DNA of 64,000 bases, taken from contig DDJC01000107.1 of NCBI GenBank assembly GCA_002339015.1, positions 1 through 64,000 of the forward strand, written 5' to 3'. The notes below the pieces were generated by a model that saw only the letters and a list, made by a program, of their open reading frames with translations, did no database searches and was not told the origin of the DNA. The DNA is from Burkholderiales bacterium UBA1834 (lineage in GTDB: Bacteria; Pseudomonadota; Gammaproteobacteria; Burkholderiales; Burkholderiaceae_C). Below are positions 50,516 through 57,990 of this stretch, piece after piece. The stretch's first letter is position 1; each line of letters begins with the position of its first letter. Position numbers and translations under genes: made by a program.

Positions 50516-51655
50516 ATGGTGAACCGATCCATCACCCCTGCTCTGGCATCAGACCGCCCGCGCGTGGCCCTGGTGACCAACAACCCACCGCCCTATCGGG
50601 TCCCCGTGTTCAACGCCATTGGCGACCATCCGGAATGGGACGCTCATTTCATTTTCTCGGTGGCACGCGAGCCGGACAGGGCCTGGGACTTTGACCCGAT
50701 CCGATTCAAGGCGCACTACTTGCGCGAACGCTACGTACCGTCCAGCGACACGTACATCCACTTCAACATCGACATCTGGAAACTGCTGCGCGAGCTCAAG
50801 CCGGACCTCGTCTTCCTCAATGGGTTCAATCCCACCAATGCATTGGCCTACCTGTATGCACGCACACACGGCGCAGCGATAGGCATGATCATCGATGGCA
50901 CCATCCTGACTGAACAGCGGCTGTCGCGCTGGCACCGCCTGATGCGGGCCTGGATGTACCCTCACATCGACACCTTCGCCGGCCCCAGCGAGGCCACTCT
51001 GCAGTTGTACGAGCACCATGGGGCCCCTCGCAGTGCGATGTTCAAGTCCCATCTGTGCGCCAACAACGAAGCCTTCGGCAAAGAGCAGGTGGCGCGTGGC
51101 GACCAGGACGATCTGATCTTCTGTGCACGCTTCATCGCCGAGAAAAGCCCCTCCTTCGCCCTGCAGGTGGCCGATGGTGTGGCCCAGAGGCTGGGACGCA
51201 AGGTGTCCATCAAGATGGTGGGATCTGGGCCTCTCGACGAAGCCTTGCGGGCAGAGGCTGCGCGTTACCAGAACGTGAAGGTAACTTTCCCAGGCTTTGC
51301 CAAACAGGCCCAGTTGCCCGGGCTGTACGCCCACGCACGCGTGCTGCTGTTTCCCACGGTGCGTGATGCCTGGGGAGTGGTCGCCAACGAAGCGTGCGCA
51401 TCCGGGCTGCCCGTGGTCGTGACGCCCATGGCCGGGGTGGCCGGCGAACTGGTGATCGATGGTGACAACGGATTCGTACGCCCGCTGGACGTGCCCGCCT
51501 GGATCGATGCAGTAACGCGGCTCTTGAGCGATGATGCGCTGTACGAGCGCATGTCCAGGCGCAGCCGCGAGCTGGTGGCGCCCTACACGTTCGACAATGC
51601 CACACGCGGACTGGCCGACGCGATCCGTCACGGACTGAACAAGCACAAACGCTGA
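50516..51655 (+). CDS. Family 4 glycosyltransferase
   Basis: 379 residues. RVALVTNNPPPYRVPVFNAIG opens the acceptor domain. DDLIFCARFIAEKSPSFALQVADGV, KMVGSGPL and FPTVRDAWGVVANEACASGLPVVVTPMAGVAGELV form the GT4 donor domain with the E-x7-E-like pair. It adds a sugar to the cluster 2 unit; a fucosyl or rhamnosyl donor is possible from the supply genes present. It starts 13 bases after the flippase gene. Confidence 0.88.
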   Translation: MVNRSITPALASDRPRVALVTNNPPPYRVPVFNAIGDHPEWDAHFIFSVAREPDRAWDFDPIRFKAHYLRERYVPSSDTYIHFNIDIWKLLRELKPDLVFLNGFNPTNALAYLYARTHGAAIGMIIDGTILTEQRLSRWHRLMRAWMYPHIDTFAGPSEATLQLYEHHGAPRSAMFKSHLCANNEAFGKEQVARGDQDDLIFCARFIAEKSPSFALQVADGVAQRLGRKVSIKMVGSGPLDEALRAEAARYQNVKVTFPGFAKQAQLPGLYAHARVLLFPTVRDAWGVVANEACASGLPVVVTPMAGVAGELVIDGDNGFVRPLDVPAWIDAVTRLLSDDALYERMSRRSRELVAPYTFDNATRGLADAIRHGLNKHKR

Positions 51656-51666
51656 AGGGATTCGCC

Positions 51667-53700
51667 ATGCGCCTGAAGACCTGGTTGTGGATCGGTGCCT
51701 GCGTGGTGGTGCTGTCGGCCGCCACACTGGCGATGCTCCATAGGACATCCGCCTCGTGGCTGGAGGCGGACATGGTGCGAGGTGTACAGCCCGTGACCGA
51801 TGCATCCCAGCCCCCTTCCGGGTACTTCCATCAATTGATGGACGATGGGCAGGCGGACGGTGCGCTGACAGTGAGGTACCGCAGCGAGACATCGGCACAG
51901 GGCCAGTCGGTGCTGGTGATCGCGCTGGACAACAAGTCCAGGCGTGTCACCAACTACAACCTGTTCCTGGCATCCAGCCCGACCGATGTGGTCACAGGCG
52001 GCCTGTACCGCATCTCGGCCCAGCTGTCTGCCACCGACAGTGTTCGAACACCCCTGATGCTGGGCCTGGGTTTTCAGCTCTACCAGCCCGGCGGTCAGTA
52101 CCTGGGCGACACCTCACCGGCGAGCGCCATGTTCACGGGGGTACTGGGCGCGAACCAGCCTGTGCAGGCCTCCTGGCTCGGGGGAACGCGCTATGAACAG
52201 CAGGATAAGGCGCCATCCTCGCTATTGCCACGGCTGTCGCTCTACAACATTCCCCCCGGCTTCGTTGGCGAGATTCGCCTGACCAACGTGGGCTGGCAGA
52301 CCCCGGCAGCCGCCCAGGCCAAGGTGCAGACGGCATCCCAGCCATCAGCCACACCCCTCGTCGATGCCTGGACCGTGGCTGCGGGACAGATACTGCCGCT
52401 GCGATTTGCACTGACGCCCCAGGAATGGACTCCCAACGAAGCGCCGGCCGCCACGTTGACCTTGCGCGCCCCTTCCGGCCGCACCCAGGCCTACCCCTTG
52501 GACGCAGCAGTGAGCATGGTGAGCGATGAAGGCCAGGCGCTCGGCACGTGGCAAGTCCGTGTGCCGGCGGACTGGCCCGCGGGGGTTTCCAAGTTGCTGT
52601 ATGCACAGGCAGGCTTTTCACAGCGAGAGATCGGTGAGGTTTCGGTGGGCGATCAGACAGGCGTGTTCATTGGCCATGCTTTCCATCGGTACCCAGGCGC
52701 CAGCGAAAAACGATTCGGCCCCTTGAACGTGCGTTATCAGTTTGCCCGGAGCCTGGCGAATGATCTGACTTACCTGAATCAATGGTGGACCGGCGATGGT
52801 GAGTACGACTGGCGCGGCATAGACCGCTGGGCCGACTTTCACGCGGGCACTGGGCAACGTCGGCTTCTGATCACCTTCTCCGGTTCACCAAGCTGGGCCA
52901 GCCAGTCCCCCCAACAGGCCGCCGCCATGGGGCAGCCTGGCAATGCGGCACCGCCACGGCGCGAACTCTTCGCGGCCTATGCGCGCATGGTGCGCGATAC
53001 CGTGAGCCGCTACAAGGACCGGCTCCTCGCCGTGGAGTGCTGGAACGAACCCAACAGCCCCGATTTCTTCACAGGCACACAGACCGATCTGGCAGACCTG
53101 TGCCAACTGGTGCATGACGGAGCCAAGGCCGTCGCACCGCAGTTGCCGGTGATATGCCCGCAGGCGGACAGCCCGGAAACCGCAGCCTTTGTGTACGAGG
53201 CGCGGACCAGCAAGGGCGAATCGATCCTCTCACGTTGCGATGTGGTCGGGGCTCACATCTACAACCGCCTCGGCCACGACACCCAAGGGCGGTGGTATGC
53301 CGCACAGCGGCTCGATGATTCGCTGGAGTTGCTGCGCAAGATCAACCTGCGCCATGGGGTAGCGGACAAACCGATCGCCGTGACCGAATACGGCGTTTCA
53401 AGCTGCGTCACACAACCGACCCGGCAGCACCCGCAAACCTTCGGCAGCATGCCATCGACCGAAGCTGGCGATGCGCTCTACCAGAGCTTGGGCGGCTTCC
53501 GTGAAAAGGGCGTGTGGATGGTGGCGCTGTACTCGTTCGACCACGAGAACAACGATCCGAAGTGCCGGCCAGGCGGCAGTTTCACGCGCATGATGCGCGT
53601 GGACGAGCAAGGCCGCCAGGTGGTGGATCAGGCCGTGGTGACACGGTTGAACGAGGCAGTCCGTGATTTCGGCCGCCCTGACGGCGTCAGTACTCGTTGA
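51667..53700 (+). CDS. Secreted or membrane-anchored glycoside hydrolase (GH39-like, clan A)
   Basis: 677 residues. An N-terminal membrane segment (LWIGACVVVLSAATLAML) gives export or anchoring. Residues about 40-210 form a beta-sandwich, then a linker, and a TIM-barrel from about 335. LLAVECWNEPNSPDF supplies the acid/base Glu461 and KPIAVTEYGVSS the nucleophile Glu574. The arrangement resembles GH39 xylosidase/iduronidase-type enzymes, often seen in exopolysaccharide loci as polymer-cleaving enzymes. GAAGGGA lies six bases before the start. Its 3' end overlaps the opposing epsG by 14 bases. Confidence 0.8.
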   Translation: MRLKTWLWIGACVVVLSAATLAMLHRTSASWLEADMVRGVQPVTDASQPPSGYFHQLMDDGQADGALTVRYRSETSAQGQSVLVIALDNKSRRVTNYNLFLASSPTDVVTGGLYRISAQLSATDSVRTPLMLGLGFQLYQPGGQYLGDTSPASAMFTGVLGANQPVQASWLGGTRYEQQDKAPSSLLPRLSLYNIPPGFVGEIRLTNVGWQTPAAAQAKVQTASQPSATPLVDAWTVAAGQILPLRFALTPQEWTPNEAPAATLTLRAPSGRTQAYPLDAAVSMVSDEGQALGTWQVRVPADWPAGVSKLLYAQAGFSQREIGEVSVGDQTGVFIGHAFHRYPGASEKRFGPLNVRYQFARSLANDLTYLNQWWTGDGEYDWRGIDRWADFHAGTGQRRLLITFSGSPSWASQSPQQAAAMGQPGNAAPPRRELFAAYARMVRDTVSRYKDRLLAVECWNEPNSPDFFTGTQTDLADLCQLVHDGAKAVAPQLPVICPQADSPETAAFVYEARTSKGESILSRCDVVGAHIYNRLGHDTQGRWYAAQRLDDSLELLRKINLRHGVADKPIAVTEYGVSSCVTQPTRQHPQTFGSMPSTEAGDALYQSLGGFREKGVWMVALYSFDHENNDPKCRPGGSFTRMMRVDEQGRQVVDQAVVTRLNEAVRDFGRPDGVSTR

Positions 53701-54622
53701 GAATTGTGCCGACGATCTGCGTGTCACCCATGCCGACCGTACGCACCAGGCTTTCCAGCGAGGGCACCGAGGTGCGGTTGCGGCGGGCCAGCACCAGGGC
53801 CGCCCCGCACTTGGCCGCGGTCACGGCACCATCGGTGCCGACCGATGCTGCCGGTGTGTCGACAATGATGCGATCAAACTTGGTACGCAGCTCACGGATG
53901 AGCATGCCGAAAGCTGGCCGCTCCAGAAGTTCGAGCGGGTTAGGTGGCGTCACCCCCACGGGCAGCACGAACAGGCTGGGCAGCTCACGCACGGACTGAA
54001 TCACCTTGGAGGCCACTCGGCCCGACAGGATGCTCGACAGGCCCACATCGCCACGCTCCAGATTGAACAGCTCGTGGATGCGCGGTGTGCGCATGTCCGC
54101 ATCGATCAACAGGGTGCGGCCCGGCAATTGCGAGAAAGCCACGGCCAGATTGGCCGCGAAGTAGGTCTTGCCATCCCCCGAATTGGGGCTCAACACAGCC
54201 AGGGCATGGCGGGGCCCCTCTCCGCTGTACATCTTCATGATCAGATGGCTGCGGATCGTGCGGAAGGTTTCGGCTTGCTCAGAGAACGGGCGTGCACCCA
54301 CGACCAACTCGGCATTGAGCCCCCCGCGGCCTTCGGCGGCGTAGGGGTAGTGGAACTGCTGGGCCAATGCCCACAGCACATCATCACTGTTGGCAAAACC
54401 AAGCTGCACAGCGGCTTCGCCGAAACGCACGCCGTTTTCACGCTGGTAGTTCAGGATCTGTTCGATCTGCTCCGGCGACAGCTTGTTGGCCTGGCTGATG
54501 ATCTCGCCGATGGAACGATCAGGCACAGCGCCCTGCTCGGTGTCTCGGAAGGCAGGGTCCTTGCGGTCATCGGGTGCACCGAAGGACGAGGGATAGGACG
54601 ACGGCTGATACGAAGAATTCAT
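53687..54622 (-). CDS. epsG: Chain-length determinant ATPase/tyrosine kinase EpsG (cluster 2)
   Basis: 311 residues from ATG 54622, with GAGGTG eight bases upstream. A 37-residue Ser/Pro-rich leader, absent from the cluster 1 copy, precedes the MshEN-like module (SIGEIISQANKL... RFGEAAVQLGFANSDDVLWA). ATPase motifs: Walker A SPNSGDGKT (145-153), LLIDADMR, and IIVDTPA. No tyrosine cluster; a single Tyr is the last residue (ILNEY). It pairs with EpsF, 12 bases upstream. Convergent with the GH39-like gene. Confidence 0.92.
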   Translation of the reverse strand: MNSSYQPSSYPSSFGAPDDRKDPAFRDTEQGAVPDRSIGEIISQANKLSPEQIEQILNYQRENGVRFGEAAVQLGFANSDDVLWALAQQFHYPYAAEGRGGLNAELVVGARPFSEQAETFRTIRSHLIMKMYSGEGPRHALAVLSPNSGDGKTYFAANLAVAFSQLPGRTLLIDADMRTPRIHELFNLERGDVGLSSILSGRVASKVIQSVRELPSLFVLPVGVTPPNPLELLERPAFGMLIRELRTKFDRIIVDTPAASVGTDGAVTAAKCGAALVLARRNRTSVPSLESLVRTVGMGDTQIVGTILNEY

Positions 54623-54634
54623 GACCACAACACC

Positions 54635-56086
54635 TCAGGCCGACGCCATGGGTTTGACTGGCACAACGGCATTGCCGCCACTGCCCTGGGATGGGTCCGG
54701 CTCCTTCTTGAGACGGCGGAACACACCCTTCCTGCTGGCATTCGGGTCTGGCAGGATGCCGATGACCGGCAGATCCAGTGTCTGGATCAGATCGAACGGG
54801 CTACGGACACGACGGTCAAACAGCTCGACACCGAAGGCGGCCATGAGGCCGAGCAGGACCCCCATCACCGAGGCAACCACCATGTTGAGAAGCATGCGAG
54901 GCGACGAGTGCTTGGCGGGCTCGGTGGCGGCATTGAGCAGCACCACACCGGCCTGGCCGGCATTGCTCTCCAGGCTGGACTGGCTCTGGCGCAACTGGAT
55001 GGTGTCGTAAATGCGTTGCGCGCTCAGCACCTCGCTCTCGAGCAGGGTCAACTCGGTGCGCTGATCCTTCATGGAGAGCACCTTCGTGCGCTGCTCGTCG
55101 TAGGCTTTGAGTGCTTCCGAGAGCCGTGTGGAGGCGATGTTGTCGGTGATGCCGACACTGGCCGTGATCTTGCCGGTTTCGTTGCGCAAGCGTGCCTGCA
55201 GCGCCCTCAGGTTCGCGTTGGCTTCCTGCACCAAGGGGTGGTTCTCACCATAACGCGCATTGAGTTCCTCAAGACGCGCCTCCTGACGGGAGATGTCTGA
55301 TTTGATGCCACCGATGAGAGGGTTGACCAGCACATCGTTGATCTGATCGGGACTGCGCCGCGCCTGGTTGCTGCGGGTGCCTGCCTCGACCTGGACCGCC
55401 TTGAGTTGCAGCACTTGGTTGGACAGCTCCGCCAGACGTGCCATTTCGACGTCAAGGCGCTCTTCGGTGGCGATGATGCCGCGCTCACGTTGCGCTTCGG
55501 CCAATTTGGTCTGCGCCGTTTCCAGCTTGGAGCGGGCTTGCCGGGCCCGCTCTTCGAAGTATTCGGAGTATTGACGCGCCGGGGCATTGCGCATCTGGAC
55601 CGTGGTTTCGATGTAAGCCTGGGCAAACGCATTGGCGACCGTGGCCGCGAATGCCGGGTCATTGCCGTCGTACTGGATCTCGATGACGTTGGATTCCCGG
55701 GCCGGACGAACTTCGAGGCCCTTGGAAATGATGCCGCCCATCCAGGCCTCGTAGCTTCCCCGGCTGTCCGTCTCCGATTCCCAGCGCTTGCGCATCGACG
55801 GGATATCGCCCAACCGCAGCATGCGCACCACCCGCTCTGCCACGTGAGAGCTTTGAATGATGTCGATCTGCGTCGCCAGAATGCTGCTGGGCAAGGCGCC
55901 ACCGAGGGCCGCCACGGTGGTGGAGATGGGGTCGGGCCGAGAGTCGATGACCACGGTGGCCGTGGCCTTGTAGCTCTTGGGCATGATCAAGCTGACCAGC
56001 AAGGTGCTGATCAACACGAGTGCCAGCACACCTACCACCAGCTTCCACCTGGCCCAGACGATTCTGAGAAACTGATCAAACGTCAT
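54635..56086 (-). CDS. epsF: Chain-length determinant protein EpsF (cluster 2)
   Basis: 483 residues from ATG 56086, with GGGAG eight bases upstream. FLRIVWARWKLVVGVLALVLISTLLVSLIMPKSY is the N-terminal Wzz membrane segment; a long coiled coil lies at about 180-390; LLNMVVASVMGVLLGLMAAFGVELFDRR is the second span, and a basic, Pro-rich tail follows. Polysaccharide co-polymerase acting with EpsG. An attenuator-like hairpin sits between it and epsD upstream. Confidence 0.93.
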   Translation of the reverse strand: MTFDQFLRIVWARWKLVVGVLALVLISTLLVSLIMPKSYKATATVVIDSRPDPISTTVAALGGALPSSILATQIDIIQSSHVAERVVRMLRLGDIPSMRKRWESETDSRGSYEAWMGGIISKGLEVRPARESNVIEIQYDGNDPAFAATVANAFAQAYIETTVQMRNAPARQYSEYFEERARQARSKLETAQTKLAEAQRERGIIATEERLDVEMARLAELSNQVLQLKAVQVEAGTRSNQARRSPDQINDVLVNPLIGGIKSDISRQEARLEELNARYGENHPLVQEANANLRALQARLRNETGKITASVGITDNIASTRLSEALKAYDEQRTKVLSMKDQRTELTLLESEVLSAQRIYDTIQLRQSQSSLESNAGQAGVVLLNAATEPAKHSSPRMLLNMVVASVMGVLLGLMAAFGVELFDRRVRSPFDLIQTLDLPVIGILPDPNASRKGVFRRLKKEPDPSQGSGGNAVVPVKPMASA

Positions 56087-56145
56087 CCGACGTACTCCCG
56101 GAGGTGCCCATGCATTCTTCCATCGGCCGATGGGGCACAAACTGA

Positions 56146-56174
56146 AAGGAACCTTTCACGGTGAAAGGCTCCTT
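56146..56174 (-). terminator. Attenuator-like hairpin between epsD and epsF
   Basis: In minus-strand RNA, AAGGAGCCUUUCA pairs with UGAAAGGUUCCUU (13 pairs, one G-U) around a CCG loop, followed by the U-rich UCAGUUUG. In plus-strand RNA the G-U becomes an A-C mismatch, so it is built for the epsD transcript. It lies 47 bases after the epsD stop and 60 before epsF, inside what would otherwise be one operon. Confidence 0.65.
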
Positions 56175-56220
56175 CCTGACTACTACGTGGCTCTGACAAG
56201 TTGAAGGCGCCTGTCGCCTA

Positions 56221-57234
56221 TCACTTCAGGCCGGAAAGCCCCTTGCTGAGCGCATCTGCGTCGAGGCCAGACGCTGCCGAGGCCGGCGCGGCGCTAGGCG
56301 CGGGAGCCGGCGCCGCAGCCACGGTCGGAGCCGACGCGCTGGAAGCAGCATCGGCAGGCTTCTCAGCGAACTTGCCGATGTACTCGATCTTGGCTTCGGC
56401 ACGCAGTTCCTTGGCGCGCTTTTGCAGCCATTCCTGGCGCTTGGTTTCGGTCAGGAAGCGCTCGATCAGCGGCTTGGATTGTTCGAAGGTCAGCGGCTGG
56501 GGACGGCTGGCGACCACCAGCACGGCCTTCATGCCGCCATTGCCCTGCTCGTACAGGGCCTGGCCATCCTTGAGGGCGCCAATACGGTCGACCAGGTTCA
56601 GCGGCAGCGACTCAGCCGGCTGGGTGACCTGGTTCACCCCGAACTTCAGGCCGGAATCCTTCAAGGTTTGCGCGAAGGCGGGTACATCGGGTGCCGCTTC
56701 GAGCTTGGCCTGCAGGGCCTTGGTCTCTTCAGGCGTGCCCTGGATGGTGAACTCCTGCAGCATGAAGATGCGCCGGTTGCTGAACAGGGCAGGCTTGGTG
56801 TCGTAGTACTTCCGGACGTCGTCAGCCGAGGGCGTGCCGATGGCCGCGGTGGAGGCCTTCTCGAGGTAGGCGCGCGCCAGGATGTTGCGGCGCTGGGCAT
56901 CGAGCAGCTGCACGATCTTGGGATCGCGGTCGAGCTTCTCTTCTTCGGCCTTCTGGACGGCGATTTCCTGGTCGATCAGGCCTTCGAGCACCTGACGGCT
57001 GGCGGCATCGACCTGTTCGGGCTTGAGGCCGGGCTGACGTTCGAGCACGAGGTTGATCTGGTGAACGGTGAGCTCTTGCCCGTTGACGCTGGCGGCGGCC
57101 TGGCTGGCCTTCGGGGCTTCCTTGCCATCCTTGCTACAGGCGGCCGTCAGCAGGGCAGCGGCGACCACCACCGGCACGAGGGCCAGGCGCGGCATCGAGA
57201 GCGAGCGTTGCTTGTTGTACAGATCGAAGTGCAT
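56221..57234 (-). CDS. epsD: EpsD family peptidyl-prolyl cis-trans isomerase lipoprotein
   Basis: 337 residues (ATG 57195 is a second possible start, closer to the signal peptide). The signal ends VAAALLTAAC, a lipobox, followed by SKDGKEAPK. The body has the SurA-like N-terminal helical part (ASVNGQELTVHQINLVLERQPG, LEGLIDQEIAVQKAEEEKL) and a divergent parvulin-type domain. The C-terminal 45 residues are Ala/Pro-rich. EpsD is a periplasmic chaperone-like member of exosortase-linked exopolysaccharide loci. Cluster 1 has no counterpart. No good Shine-Dalgarno is visible. Confidence 0.9.
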   Translation of the reverse strand: MHFDLYNKQRSLSMPRLALVPVVVAAALLTAACSKDGKEAPKASQAAASVNGQELTVHQINLVLERQPGLKPEQVDAASRQVLEGLIDQEIAVQKAEEEKLDRDPKIVQLLDAQRRNILARAYLEKASTAAIGTPSADDVRKYYDTKPALFSNRRIFMLQEFTIQGTPEETKALQAKLEAAPDVPAFAQTLKDSGLKFGVNQVTQPAESLPLNLVDRIGALKDGQALYEQGNGGMKAVLVVASRPQPLTFEQSKPLIERFLTETKRQEWLQKRAKELRAEAKIEYIGKFAEKPADAASSASAPTVAAAPAPAPSAAPASAASGLDADALSKGLSGLK

Positions 57235-57369
57235 AGAACGTGGATCAAAAAGTTGAAGAACTGGGGGCCTGTGAACCGTGTGGTGTGAATCAAGGCGCCC
57301 GGATCTGGTTCCCGAGGGTGATCCCTTTGATGACAGAAATGCGAGTGTACGTGTTGCGTCAAGCGCATT

Positions 57370-57990
57370 TCAGCTGTTTTGAGGTCTGGCAGCCCCGAGG
57401 ATTCCCGCAAAAAACAGGCCCGCCAGTGTGCCGGTCAGATGTGACAGGGGTGAAACATGGATGCCCAGGGTGGGATGGGGATAGGTCGGCAGCCCGTGGC
57501 TGAGATCGACCCCCACCTTGATGAACAGGCCTGCGAGCACTGCTGCGCCCAGCGCTTTGCGCCGCTGGCGCAGCAGGTGTACCGCCAGCACGGCCATGCC
57601 TGCGTGCAGCACGCCTGAAGCCCCCATGAATGCGGGGAGCCTGGGGTCCAGCAACAACAATCCGTTGGTCAGGGGCCACGCCAGCAGCCAGGCCAGGGCC
57701 GCGCGTCCCCGCACGTCGGACAACCAGCCCAGCACGGCCAGCAAGCCGCAGCCCAGCAAATTGGCCTGCAGATGAGGGGGACTGGCATGCGCCCAGGCTG
57801 CCGATACCCAGCAGGTAGGCGGGTTGTGCGCCCACCCCTGCGCAGGGTGCATGGCCAGCATGGAATCGAAGCTCACGACGCCGATCAGGCCGGCTGGCAA
57901 AGCCAGCGCCGCGGCGACTGCTGCCCAGGCCAGCCCCTGGTAACGCACCAGATGCCGCACAAACTGATGTGCGAAGTGCGCTGCGCTCAC
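57370..57990 (-). CDS. rrtA: Rhombosortase (rhomboid-family intramembrane protease)
   Basis: 206 residues from the GTG at 57990, which overlaps the glnE stop (GTGA); a GTG at 58014 is the alternative. Six or so membrane helices; FMGASGVLHAGMAVL holds the serine of the GxSG motif, and SPLSHLTGTLAGLFF the partner His. These are the rhombosortase variants of rhomboid catalytic motifs. Rhombosortases process proteins with GlyGly-CTERM tails, a sorting system parallel to PEP-CTERM/exosortase. No GlyGly-CTERM substrate was found in this window. Confidence 0.85.
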   Translation of the reverse strand: MSAAHFAHQFVRHLVRYQGLAWAAVAAALALPAGLIGVVSFDSMLAMHPAQGWAHNPPTCWVSAAWAHASPPHLQANLLGCGLLAVLGWLSDVRGRAALAWLLAWPLTNGLLLLDPRLPAFMGASGVLHAGMAVLAVHLLRQRRKALGAAVLAGLFIKVGVDLSHGLPTYPHPTLGIHVSPLSHLTGTLAGLFFAGILGAARPQNS

